From Tolypothrix brevis GSE-NOS-MK-07-07A (GTDB lineage Bacteria; Cyanobacteriota; Cyanobacteriia; Cyanobacteriales; Nostocaceae), in the NCBI GenBank assembly GCA_019358985.1, contig JAHHIJ010000036.1:17310-81309 (forward strand): 64,000 bases of DNA. The letters run 5' to 3'. The notes under the pieces were generated by a model. That model saw only the letters and a program-made list of their open reading frames with translations. It was not told the DNA's origin and ran no database searches. This document shows, piece after piece, positions 19,140 to 28,619 of the stretch (positions are counted from its first letter, which is position 1; each line of letters opens with the position of its first letter). The position numbers were made by a program, and so were the translations under genes.

Positions 19140-19817
19140 TTAGCCGCGATCTAAAGACACTAATTCAAGTGGTTTTTTTAACACAGATAGCATTTGTATC
19201 ATTTGCTCATGTCCAGACTTTTGAACTTCTGCCACAGATGGTCTAGATTCCAAACGCCGAACATAATCTGTTAATTTGGGTAGATGCTTGTAGCTGTAAA
19301 CCATACGCAGGTAACTTAAGGTGGGTGCAGCAGCACAATCTGCAAGGGAAAAGTCTTCCCCAGCCAGCCAAGTTTTACCAGACAATTGTTCTTCAAGTTG
19401 TAAGCAAGCTGTCTCTAGTAACCGATGTGCTTTATTAACCTCATGACTGCCTTGTTCTTCCAGCGGACGCTGAGAGTCGGAAAATAACGCTTCACGTCCT
19501 CGGTTGATGTAGACATCAATAATACGTTCGAGCATTCGTACTTCTAAAGCCAGCTTTGGATCTTTTGGGATGAGATAGGGTTTGTTAAAAAAGCGTTGAT
19601 CGAGATACTCAATAATGATGGAAGCCTCGAAAAGTATTTGACCGGATTCGGTTTCTAGTGTGGGAATTTTGGCAAAAGGATTAATTTTTGTATAGTGCGA
19701 TCGCTCTTGTTGATCAAAAAGATTAACTTCTATAGGTGTAAAAGCTGCGTCTTTTTCATAGAGAGCAATAAGGACTCGCTGGGAGTAGGATGAAGCCGGA
19801 GCGTAGTAGAGTTTCAT
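19140..19817 (-). CDS. Glutathione S-transferase family protein
   Basis: 225 aa with an N-terminal thioredoxin-like domain (MKLYYAPASSYSQRVLIALYEK, then NPFAKIPTLET and the glutathione-contact pair ILFEASIIIEYL) and an all-helical C-terminal domain (LAGEDFSLADCAAAPTLSYL). It starts two bases after the stop of the RebC-like gene, which implies translational coupling. GSTs in aromatic pathways can isomerise, dehalogenate or detoxify reactive intermediates. The substrate here is unknown. Confidence 0.9.
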   Translation of the reverse strand: MKLYYAPASSYSQRVLIALYEKDAAFTPIEVNLFDQQERSHYTKINPFAKIPTLETESGQILFEASIIIEYLDQRFFNKPYLIPKDPKLALEVRMLERIIDVYINRGREALFSDSQRPLEEQGSHEVNKAHRLLETACLQLEEQLSGKTWLAGEDFSLADCAAAPTLSYLRMVYSYKHLPKLTDYVRRLESRPSVAEVQKSGHEQMIQMLSVLKKPLELVSLDRG

Positions 19818-19819
19818 AA

Positions 19820-21412
19820 TTAAAAGTACCCCCGGACACGATCAATCAAAGCTTCTGCATCTTCTGGGAAAACATCACCTCTCCAAGCAACATGTCCGTC
19901 AGGACGAACTAAGACATATTTACGCTGATAAAGTTTGGCGATTTCAGAGTTTTGGATGTGGTGAGAAGTCAGAGGTATAACCTTGTCTTGGCAAATTTGA
20001 GTTAATTTTTCTGTCTCCTGCATCGAGTCAAAACACATCAAGACAAAGCCGTTACCAAATAAATCTAGCGTTGATTTATCTGGTAACAACCAAGCATGAG
20101 GTGCGCGACAACCGGGATAGGTGCTTTGCTGCCACTGGAAAGGGTCATCATTTGGTGTTGTTAATTCGCCATTACTAATAATAATTGGGGATTCGTAGCG
20201 GAAACCAAAGTGAACTCCTGGTGCATCAAATTCGCGTTTTACCTGACTGCGTTCCATTCCTTGAGCTATTTCTTGGCGAATTTGTTCACCTTCAGGAGAA
20301 TCACTGGTAATTATGGGGGGAATACCGCGTTTTTGAGTTCGTTCTAAATTCTTATTTGCTTCTTCGACATTTCGTAATGCGATCGCTCGTCTTTCAATTT
20401 CGTAGGTGTCGAGTAAACTGGAACCTGCCCAACCTTTGATAGTTGCGGCAAGTTTCCAACCCAAATCCACAGCATCTCCTATTCCCGTATTCATCCCAAA
20501 ACCACCGGAAGGTGACAAGGTATGGGCAGAATCCCCCACAAAGAAGATATTTCCAACTCGAAATTTATCTGCGACTCGATGGGTAAGATACCAAGGTTGA
20601 TTGGAAACAATTTCAAATGGGGTATCAATAGAAATGGCAGCGCGAATTGCTTCTGTGGCATCGCGGACAGAACCATCGGCATTTGGCTTGAGAATTAGCC
20701 TATACAGAGATTTACCATCAACTGCCCGCAATGGTTCTTGAATGACGGGATTCATCAAAAAGTACACCATTGCGTGGTTTTTACCCATTTGCGTGGCTAA
20801 TTCCGGCGCTCTAAAAACAACGCTTTGAAATACTGTTGTTGGGTGCAGACTTGGTACCCCCACACCGCAAGCTTTACGCACAGGACTACCAGCACCATCG
20901 CAAGCAACTAAGTATTTACTGCGAATCGTTTCTGTTTTTCCCGTTTTTAAATCTGTAATTTGGGCGATCGCACCATCATCATTTTGTTCAAAACTATCAA
21001 GCCGAGATAAAAACTTAATTAATCCATCTTGATATTCACCCAAAAAATTGTAAAAAACGGGAGCAAACCAATTTTGTGGACATACCTGTTCTAATTCTGG
21101 CGAATAAGTAGGTAATTTTCGTTTTGCATAACATGGAAAATGCGCTCTATATATTTCATGTCCACCAACAGAAGTTACCCAAGCAACATCTAAAGTATGA
21201 TGGACATCCCAACCTGCATCGCGTATTTGTTGAGCAATACCCCAACGTCGGCAAAACTCCATCGAACGAGGTCCCACGGTACTTACTTTTGGATCAGTCA
21301 CCTCACCATCAGTTTGTTCAATCAAGATACAATCTATTCCTTGGTAGCGAAGTTCAGATGCAAGTGCTAAACCTACAGGACCACCACCAACTATCAAAAC
21401 ATCGGTTTCCAT
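19820..21412 (-). CDS. FAD-dependent monooxygenase, RebC/StaC type
   Basis: 530 aa, essentially the length of RebC (529). FAD motif VLIVGGGPVGLALA at the N-terminus, ACDGAGSPVRK, and FFVGDSAHTLSPSGGFGMNTGIGDA. Long stretches match RebC as I recall it, including EFDAPGVHFG, APHAWLLP, STLDLFGNGFVL and VRPDGHVAWRGD. In rebeccamycin and staurosporine assembly this flavoprotein works with the P450 to set the oxidation state of the pyrrole ring. At positions equivalent to RebC Arg46 and Phe216 this protein has Lys and Val, while Arg230 and Arg239 appear kept. AAGGAG precedes the ATG. Neighbours are the dimer synthase upstream and the GST downstream. Confidence 0.9.
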   Translation of the reverse strand: METDVLIVGGGPVGLALASELRYQGIDCILIEQTDGEVTDPKVSTVGPRSMEFCRRWGIAQQIRDAGWDVHHTLDVAWVTSVGGHEIYRAHFPCYAKRKLPTYSPELEQVCPQNWFAPVFYNFLGEYQDGLIKFLSRLDSFEQNDDGAIAQITDLKTGKTETIRSKYLVACDGAGSPVRKACGVGVPSLHPTTVFQSVVFRAPELATQMGKNHAMVYFLMNPVIQEPLRAVDGKSLYRLILKPNADGSVRDATEAIRAAISIDTPFEIVSNQPWYLTHRVADKFRVGNIFFVGDSAHTLSPSGGFGMNTGIGDAVDLGWKLAATIKGWAGSSLLDTYEIERRAIALRNVEEANKNLERTQKRGIPPIITSDSPEGEQIRQEIAQGMERSQVKREFDAPGVHFGFRYESPIIISNGELTTPNDDPFQWQQSTYPGCRAPHAWLLPDKSTLDLFGNGFVLMCFDSMQETEKLTQICQDKVIPLTSHHIQNSEIAKLYQRKYVLVRPDGHVAWRGDVFPEDAEALIDRVRGYF

Positions 21413-21440
21413 ATTGTTATTTCTCCTTCGTAATTAACTT

Positions 21441-24400
21441 TTAATGCAACAAAGATTGAGGATTTATTGCCAACTCTTCAAAAAACTTGGCATAAAACTC
21501 GAACATTTCGCGCACAGTATTAGGAATAGCCTCACATTCTCTCGCCTTATATCCTAATTCCTCAAATTTCCTGGATATCACTCGCATTGCTACTTCTGGA
21601 TTGGGGATATAACTAGGTGAATTAATTTCAAAGGAAGGACCTGCTGTTTTACCCCGCTTCCCTGAAGGCATACTCATTAATAATTCTCCCAAAGGACGCA
21701 TCATTCCCGTCATTAAATCAATTCCAGCATTCATTAATTTAGAACGTCGTAAACTTCCTGTTGGGGTTAAACCAAAGTGCTGTACCATCAACAGCATCAT
21801 CAGAAAATAACTTTCATTAAATATTTCCATGACGGTGCGAGTTTGGGCAACGGTGACAATATTTGTATTGTAATCTCGATGGAACAAAGAAGGATTGCGT
21901 AAAGCTGGGTAAGAAGGATTCCAAGGGATTTTGTATCCTGTTTCAGGTTCCGTTGTTTGTTCAGTGGAAAGTGCATCTGCCAAGCGACGGAATTTTTGAT
22001 AGTGAGAATCCTCAAATTTGGGTGATTCTATGTGACATCCTTCTCCCTGTTCAACAATTACATCGACAGCGAAAAGAGCGCTATTTAAATCGTCAACTTG
22101 TAATTGGTAATCAGGGTGCTTTTGATTAGTGCGATCGCGCATAAATAATCGATGCTCTCCACCAACATTACCTTTTTTGACGATGAATAAATCGGGGATA
22201 TTTTGTAATCCTTCACGAATTTGATGATACAGTTCGCTAAGGGAACCATAATTGTGCAAGGGTGTGGTTGTGCGATCGCATGGTGCTACCTTGGCAATAT
22301 CTGAGGTGAGAAAATCGGGCATTTCCAAACTTATGAACCGTTGCAAAGAAGCCGCATTTAATGGTTCGAGGGCAAAATCTATATCGATGGGGAATCTTCC
22401 ATTCAGTTCACTCCAATTGGGTACAGCAGGATAGAAAGGTTCACCCATCGCCATCAATATATTATTGACCATTAAAAAGTGAATCATTTCCTCGCGGGAA
22501 ATTTCTAACAAGACTCCCCGCATTCCATATTTATGTACTTCTTTGCCATCACCACAAGCTAATTCTAGTTGTTTGGGAGTCCACAAACCGCGATTTACAT
22601 ATTCTTTCCCTGTCACGTAATTAGGAACCGAATAACCTGCATAGATATATTGCAGCATCACAGTAACTTCCAATTCTGCTGCATGTTTTAGCGCTGTAAC
22701 TAATTCATCACGAGTTTGGATAGTCGGTTGAATTTGTTTTGGTTCAGGTTTCATTGGGGGAATATAACCAACTCGCTGTTGATTGTACAAAAATCTCCGT
22801 AATAAATTTGTTTTTGGTTCGGACATATCCCGACTAGGGGGCATATAGTAGGTTTTATATTTGTTTTTCGGGTCGGACATTTGCCACATTAACCTTGCAT
22901 AGGTTTCGACTTTACATTGATCGGCTAAACTAAAAACCTCGAATTTCATAAAGGAAAAACTAAACTCGTAAAAAGCGAGAATATGTTTGTAAATTAAGTT
23001 GAAATCCACGGCTTTATCGGGAATTTCTTCTAAGTGCCAATCATCGCTCATTACTCGGATAGCAAAGAATCCTGCACTAGACCAGAAGCCTAGTTTATCG
23101 TCGTTGTCGTAGGCTATTTCCGGATTAAGAGATTTTGGATTATTTTCACCGATAAAATCATTTAATTCATTAGGATTTACAGTTAGCAGCACCTTTGCTG
23201 TTCCCGCATTTGCACCGCGTAATGTCACCCAACCACGACCAGATGAATCTGTGGAAATAATGCATTCGCGAGCAAAATTGCCTTTCTCTTTTTGTTTTCC
23301 AGCTTTGAAATGCACAATATCCATTTCTGAACTGGGGGGAAACTGATATTTCAGTTGGGGAAAGGCTCTGGGATTGTAAAATTGAATGAGATTAACAGAT
23401 TCAACTGCTGCTGGAACACCTTTAACAAAAGAACGTACCTCCAACTCAACTGCATGGTCTTCAGGACATCTTTTATTGGGATACTCAATAAATAAACAAG
23501 CATCATCTATCTGAAGATTGATTTCTTGCTCTTGTAAGAGAATTATTTGCTGTCCATTTTCATCTGTCCCAACAATACATAATCCTTGCTGTTCTATCTC
23601 TTCAAGTAACTTTTCTAACTGTGCCGATAAAGGAATATCTATAATTCCACTGGTAAGATTATGAGCTTTTTTTTCATAGGCATTTTCCGGAATAGTTGCA
23701 ATGAGTTTGTGAGTTTTAACAGTACGTAACTCCAAGTCACCTAAATCCAACTTAGAATGAATTTTATGAGTAAGTCCCGCTTCCGGTTTTGCTGTGCGTC
23801 CCACTCCTGGTACTGCCGTCACCATATTTAAACTGACACCTTGGGGAGTAATTTGCAGAGTTAGATTATTTAATAATTTGGGTGAATGAGAAACACTGTG
23901 AGGAGTTAAAAGCCTACCGTGGGGATAGGTACGCAATTCATCTTCACACCACAAACCAATAGTACCGTGGAGTTCCCAAAAAGTCGGCGAATCGGGTTGA
24001 ATGGGTGCAGACATATTACTGATACTAAATTGTACTACCAACCCCAACACATTTTGACGTTCCATGAGCGATCGCAACATCAATACAGTTGGAGAAATCG
24101 CCACATCTTCACCCCAAATAAAATCGGGAGCATCTTTAGGAATGGCAAATTGATAAACAGCAGCCCTTTGAAACTGATTATTTAAACAATGTTCTGGTAA
24201 ATTGCGAATATGGTGAAAATCTTGCCACCGCGCTAACTGCATTCCCGTAATAGGTGCAGAAACCATATAGGGAACTTCGTGGGAACCTCCCTGTCTACCA
24301 AAAGCCAACTGACCTAACATAATTGTATCAGTCCAGTTTGATGCCGGATCGCATTCAAAAAAACGAGCGCGATTAACAGTCGTTTTCACATAATCGTTAT

Positions 24401-24761
24401 AATGACCCCACAAATCAACGCTGCGTCCAATAACGGGATCATTTTGGTCAATTTCGCCAAATTCGCGTTGAGTGCTGACTATTTGGGCTTCGATGGAAAA
24501 ATGCCCGTTACCGCCAAAATCATATCCCATCGCCATACTAAAAGCACCATTTTCATCGAATTGTCCTTCTGAATTGAATCGAGGACCTAAGTTCTTGAGA
24601 TATTCGTGATATGTGCATGGGCTGATGCTGCTGTCAACAGGTTCTCCATTCATGTAGCAGGTGTTGGTACTTACATCTACATTGCCGTTTTTGTGTCCCG
24701 TCGGTGCATGGATGCGGGCAAAACCCTGAAAATGAAGGCGGGGGAAATCTAAAATACTCAT
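21441..24761 (-). CDS. Iminophenylpyruvate dimer synthase / chromopyrrolate synthase (VioB/RebD/StaD type)
   Basis: Couples two imine molecules from tryptophan oxidation, giving the dimer that leads to chromopyrrolic acid or, with VioE, to violacein. The start MSILDFPRLHFQGFARIHAPT matches VioB, so I place it at 24761 (1106 aa) rather than at an in-frame ATG at 24905. VioB-like landmarks are GPRFNSEGQFDENG, LWGHYNDYVKTT, FSLADQCKVETYARLMWQM and YYMPPSRDMSEPK. The C-terminal ferritin-like region has AELEVTVMLQYIYAGYSVPNY and EISREEMIHFLMVNNILMAMGEPFY, then GSLRRSKLMNAGIDLMTGMMRPL. It is about 100 residues longer than VioB. It lies between the amine oxidase and RebC-like genes. Confidence 0.93.
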   Translation of the reverse strand: MSILDFPRLHFQGFARIHAPTGHKNGNVDVSTNTCYMNGEPVDSSISPCTYHEYLKNLGPRFNSEGQFDENGAFSMAMGYDFGGNGHFSIEAQIVSTQREFGEIDQNDPVIGRSVDLWGHYNDYVKTTVNRARFFECDPASNWTDTIMLGQLAFGRQGGSHEVPYMVSAPITGMQLARWQDFHHIRNLPEHCLNNQFQRAAVYQFAIPKDAPDFIWGEDVAISPTVLMLRSLMERQNVLGLVVQFSISNMSAPIQPDSPTFWELHGTIGLWCEDELRTYPHGRLLTPHSVSHSPKLLNNLTLQITPQGVSLNMVTAVPGVGRTAKPEAGLTHKIHSKLDLGDLELRTVKTHKLIATIPENAYEKKAHNLTSGIIDIPLSAQLEKLLEEIEQQGLCIVGTDENGQQIILLQEQEINLQIDDACLFIEYPNKRCPEDHAVELEVRSFVKGVPAAVESVNLIQFYNPRAFPQLKYQFPPSSEMDIVHFKAGKQKEKGNFARECIISTDSSGRGWVTLRGANAGTAKVLLTVNPNELNDFIGENNPKSLNPEIAYDNDDKLGFWSSAGFFAIRVMSDDWHLEEIPDKAVDFNLIYKHILAFYEFSFSFMKFEVFSLADQCKVETYARLMWQMSDPKNKYKTYYMPPSRDMSEPKTNLLRRFLYNQQRVGYIPPMKPEPKQIQPTIQTRDELVTALKHAAELEVTVMLQYIYAGYSVPNYVTGKEYVNRGLWTPKQLELACGDGKEVHKYGMRGVLLEISREEMIHFLMVNNILMAMGEPFYPAVPNWSELNGRFPIDIDFALEPLNAASLQRFISLEMPDFLTSDIAKVAPCDRTTTPLHNYGSLSELYHQIREGLQNIPDLFIVKKGNVGGEHRLFMRDRTNQKHPDYQLQVDDLNSALFAVDVIVEQGEGCHIESPKFEDSHYQKFRRLADALSTEQTTEPETGYKIPWNPSYPALRNPSLFHRDYNTNIVTVAQTRTVMEIFNESYFLMMLLMVQHFGLTPTGSLRRSKLMNAGIDLMTGMMRPLGELLMSMPSGKRGKTAGPSFEINSPSYIPNPEVAMRVISRKFEELGYKARECEAIPNTVREMFEFYAKFFEELAINPQSLLH

Positions 24762-25080
24762 GGGAATAGGAGATAGGTGATGGGGAAGAACAACCCCCCC
24801 ATATATATTTAGCGAAAACAAAATGGAACTTATGCAGCAAAATAGAAAATAATTTAGAAATTGAAGATTAAATTTCCTGAATATAGCACTTCTCGTTTGA
24901 ATCAAGTACAGATTTATCTGCGTCCATCTGCGTTCATCTGCGGTTCCTTAATTCTTTGATGTATTGCACCCAACTGATAACCACTATATTACTCAGCGAA
25001 CCTCTGCGGTTAAATAATTTCTATAAATCCAGCTTGAGATAGATGCATTGTCAAAACTGGATTACCCGAACTCAAGATAA

Positions 25081-26607
25081 TTAACCAACAAAATTTGTTT
25101 CAACCAATTGATTTTTTTTGACTGTGGCATTTTCCATACCGATGAAAGGGGTAGATGCAGGCTTTTTAGATACGATGTCATATATAGCTTCGAGTGCAGA
25201 TTCGATGGAACCTTGCAACCAAGCGGGGTACTTCGAGCAATGTTCCCCAGCGAAAAAGAGATTATTTTGAGGTCTTGCTGCTTCGAGATAGCTGATAGTA
25301 TGGTTGGATTCGTCGCTCCAATGCACCGTGCAACCGCCAGCACTCCATTTATAATTACCCCAAGCGATGGATGCGACATCTGCAATCATACCCTTAGCTT
25401 GCAATTCTGGGTGAACCTTACTAACAGTCGTTTTCACAAAATTGTGACGTTCTTGTTCCGACATATTACCTAAGCGATCGGCATCATCACCAATGGTGTA
25501 ACTAGCTAACATGACGCTATCGTTGTTAGAGTTGAATTTTACAGAAGGATAATAGGTTTGGCGAACACCTTCACCGCTAAAGGATGCACCACCATTAATT
25601 CCTTGTTTTTCCCAAAATGCTTGTTGTGTATGGAATGCTACTTTAGTTGCAGGGCAGTAAATTGTCTCTTTGATAGATGCCAGCTTTCTTTCGTCAAATC
25701 CTTCTAATTCCAGTTTACGTAATACAGAGAAAGGAATTGTACAAAGAACATAGTCAGAAATGCGGGTATGTAATTCGCCATTTTCCAACCAATCAATTTG
25801 GACAAAGTTTTCGCGAACTCTAATTGCTGTAACTTGTTGGTTGCAGCGAATTTCTGCCTTTACCGACTCAACTAAGCGCCAAATAAGTTGCTCCATTCCA
25901 CCTTTGATTTGTAATAAATCGTGGCTAGTTTCAACTAGAATATCGCTAAAGAACATATCAAGAGCTTTGCTGCAACGAGCGCGGAAACCAGGATTATCCT
26001 TGATAAACGCTTGTAGATCGATGGTTTCCATGTCTTCGCTAAAATATTGGCTCAAATCCAAACGCTCCAACTCATCCATTAAATGCGATCGCAAATCTTT
26101 TTCCAAACTGTCACGCAAATTACCAGGAGAAATTGTATTCACAATAGTTTGCAACCATGCTGCAAAAAGTCGAGTTTGTTCGCTGTAACCAGTGTCGGTA
26201 TAGATTCCTTGATAGCGCTCTTGCAATATGCGAGGTGCATCCTTCATCCGGAAAATGTTGCCTTTAACGTTCATAAAAGCGTTTTGCTCCTCGAACACTG
26301 TGACAAATTTACATAATTTGTCGCTTAATCCCATTTTGTCTACATAATGAAGTGTATGGTTGTGGGAGCTAGGAATCCGCATTGCTCCCAATTCTGCGTA
26401 AGGTGCGTCTTGTTCGCTACCAAAGCGGTGAGTCCAAACTCTACCACCAATGCGGGGACTACCTTCCATAATTGTGACTTCGTGACCTAATTTCTCCAAT
26501 TCATAAGCTGCGACTAAACCGGCAATTCCCGCACCCAAAATGGTGATTTTTTTACCTTTTTCAGCGTTAGAGAGTTGGCACATATCCAGCATAAATTTAG
26601 TGTCCAT
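25081..26607 (-). CDS. FAD L-amino-acid (tryptophan) oxidase, RebO/StaO/VioA type
   Basis: Flavin amine oxidase of 508 aa, expected to oxidise L-tryptophan to the indole-3-pyruvate imine with H2O2 release. The FAD-binding KKITILGAGIAGLVAAYELE (about residue 17) is followed by EGSPRIGGRVWT. Mid-protein lies KGGMEQLIWRLVE, and near the C-terminus are NNLFFAGEHCSKYPAWLQGSIESA and a WSAGG segment typical of flavin monoamine oxidases. GAGGT lies nine bases before the ATG. It is first in the - strand cluster and directly precedes the dimer synthase, as in rebeccamycin and violacein loci. The substrate is inferred from that pairing. Confidence 0.92.
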   Translation of the reverse strand: MDTKFMLDMCQLSNAEKGKKITILGAGIAGLVAAYELEKLGHEVTIMEGSPRIGGRVWTHRFGSEQDAPYAELGAMRIPSSHNHTLHYVDKMGLSDKLCKFVTVFEEQNAFMNVKGNIFRMKDAPRILQERYQGIYTDTGYSEQTRLFAAWLQTIVNTISPGNLRDSLEKDLRSHLMDELERLDLSQYFSEDMETIDLQAFIKDNPGFRARCSKALDMFFSDILVETSHDLLQIKGGMEQLIWRLVESVKAEIRCNQQVTAIRVRENFVQIDWLENGELHTRISDYVLCTIPFSVLRKLELEGFDERKLASIKETIYCPATKVAFHTQQAFWEKQGINGGASFSGEGVRQTYYPSVKFNSNNDSVMLASYTIGDDADRLGNMSEQERHNFVKTTVSKVHPELQAKGMIADVASIAWGNYKWSAGGCTVHWSDESNHTISYLEAARPQNNLFFAGEHCSKYPAWLQGSIESALEAIYDIVSKKPASTPFIGMENATVKKNQLVETNFVG

Positions 26608-26910
26608 TGTTAGATACCTCGTTAGTGATTATTGAGAAAACGATAAAGATTGAATTTCAGGTTTATTCGCTGTTGAAAAGCTAAATTAAAAAAACTTTGT
26701 TTGATTTAATTTGATTCTGTCGTTTTTGCTTTGACAGCGTATCAATTGCTTCTATTACTAACCACTGTAGATAAATTGGGTTTATGCAGCTGCGATGCGT
26801 CCAAGGGAAATATTTTTGATTTTTAAGGGGGCGAGTAAGGATAAAATGCTTACTATGACTGGATTAGGGAATATTTTAGGGTTTTCGCAAATAATTTTGT
26901 GTTGCATACA

Positions 26911-27060
26911 TACAGCAGCCTATCGCTCTAATCGAATAGACATAAATGTAGAGACGTAGCAGTGCTACGTCTAATCAAGGGTTTCAGATAGCGCATCATT
27001 AAATTCGGTCGATGTCTAATAGACATATATAGACGTAGCAGTGCTACGTCTCTACAAGGT
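26911..27060. repeat. Nested repeat: family A element inside a family C end
   Basis: TACAGCAGCCTATCGCTCTAATCGAAT (family C left arm, also at 43082) runs into TAGACATAAATG, a family A element that ends GATGTCTA at 27018. A third partial unit with GACGTAGCAGTGCTACGTC follows to about 27054. It occupies the divergent intergenic region between the oxidase and the second MFS gene (26608-27171), where the promoters of both must lie. Confidence 0.78.
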
Positions 27061-27171
27061 TTTGGGGCTTAACTGGACGGTATTGCAATATATAGGTGCT
27101 TTTCGACTTGCATAAACTAAAATAGCTCATCGTCAAAGAACTTATAGTTACACAATCAAGGTTTTCAAGCA

Positions 27172-28395
27172 ATGAGTTCTTTATCTGATAAAATCAACAA
27201 TAAAAATGCGACGAAGATCGCTTTAGATGGTAAGTTATTTCTGATTATTTCAATATCTCTGATTGCCATAAGCGGTGTATTGAGCATTAATCCAATTGTC
27301 CCCATTATTGCCCAGTCTCTAAATATTCCTCCTCAACAAATAGGAATGCTCATGACAAGCTTCTTATTACCAACTACATTTGGAAGTTTCATTTTTGGAG
27401 CTTTAGCTGACCGGGTTGGTAGAAAAAAAGTTCTCATTCCTTCTCTACTTATTTTTGGAATTGGCGGTATTTTATGTGCATCCGCAAGTAATTTTCGCAG
27501 TTTGTTAGAATGGCGTTTTATTACAGGTATTGGTTCGGCTAGTTTAGAGTCGATAGAACTAACTATAATTAGCGATTTGTATAGCGGTAAAATGCTGACT
27601 AGCGCAATGGGAATTAATGCAGCAATGATAGGAGTTGCAGCTACTATTTATCCTGTAATTGGTGGAATGTTAGCCGAATTTAGCTGGAGATATGTATTCT
27701 TGCTGTCACTACTAGCTTTCCCTGTTAGTTTATTAATTGCAACTCGACTGAAGTTACCAAAAAAGCAAAATTCAACTCAAAATTTGAATTTAAAGACCTA
27801 TTTCAAAACTACCTATAAAAATATCCAAAATCCGCAAGTGATAGGATTGCTGTTGACAGTATTTTCCATGTTTCTTATTGAATTAGGTGCTTTTTACATT
27901 TATTTTCCAATGTATGCAGCAACTGTTTTACATGCTTCTTCTGCGGAAATTGGTATTATTCTTTCAATTGAATCAATTGCTTTTGCTATAGCAGCTTCAC
28001 AGTTAGGTCTTTTAACTCGTTGGTTTTCAGAAAAAAACTTAATTAGCTGCGGTTTTATTCTTTGTGGATTGTCGTTATTAGTAATTCCTACAATTCATAG
28101 TACATGGTCACTAGTAACTCCCTGCGTTGTATTTGGTATATCTCAAGCATTAGCTTTACCCTCTTTGCAATCGATGTTAGCAGCAATTGCTCCTGAAGGT
28201 TATCGGGCTGGTTTCATGGCACTAAATATTACAGTTCAATCTTTAGGAAGAGCATTAGGTCCATTATTTGCAGGTGTTTCTTTCGGTGTTTGGGGAATCC
28301 AAGGAGTTTTTTATGTTAACGCGCTTCTTGCCATCATCACAACTGCTATTTTCAATCTTTTATTAAGTTACAAAAGTCGGCAAATCACACATTAG
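27172..28395 (+). CDS. MFS efflux transporter
   Basis: 407 aa, about 12 hydrophobic segments, with GALADRVGRKKVLIPSLL in the loop after TM2 and LEWRFITGIGSASLE in the fourth segment. It aligns through most of its length with the transporter half of the MFS-FHA protein at 14165 (shared PSLLLFxIGG and GxxADRxGRK patterns), so the two are paralogues flanking the biosynthetic core. It diverges from the oxidase gene with 564 bp between. Likely product export or self-resistance. Confidence 0.9.
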   Translation: MSSLSDKINNKNATKIALDGKLFLIISISLIAISGVLSINPIVPIIAQSLNIPPQQIGMLMTSFLLPTTFGSFIFGALADRVGRKKVLIPSLLIFGIGGILCASASNFRSLLEWRFITGIGSASLESIELTIISDLYSGKMLTSAMGINAAMIGVAATIYPVIGGMLAEFSWRYVFLLSLLAFPVSLLIATRLKLPKKQNSTQNLNLKTYFKTTYKNIQNPQVIGLLLTVFSMFLIELGAFYIYFPMYAATVLHASSAEIGIILSIESIAFAIAASQLGLLTRWFSEKNLISCGFILCGLSLLVIPTIHSTWSLVTPCVVFGISQALALPSLQSMLAAIAPEGYRAGFMALNITVQSLGRALGPLFAGVSFGVWGIQGVFYVNALLAIITTAIFNLLLSYKSRQITH

Positions 28396-28619
28396 CGCTA
28401 AAGGAATAGGGTACGGGGCTTTTTTAAGAGAGGAAAAGGATAAAGAGAAAAGCATGAAAATAAAGCGCAAACTCAACGGGATCGGTTTCTGTTCCGTTGA
28501 TGTTTGCAAAAAGAGTTACGTTTATTATATTATTATTCAGCCGTACTCTTTTACCTTTCCTCTTTTCAATAATGCTCATTACCAAAAATAATTAATTTTG
28601 TACTTACATTGGGAGAAAT

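Noticed and set aside
24762..24905. N-terminal extension of the dimer synthase from an upstream ATG
   Set aside because: It would add 48 residues with a hydrophobic stretch not seen in VioB-type proteins, and MSILDFPRLHF is the family's N-terminus.
21441..26607. Violacein pathway
   Set aside because: VioA- and VioB-like genes are present, but there is no VioE and the flavoprotein matches RebC rather than VioC or VioD, with a StaP-like P450 present.
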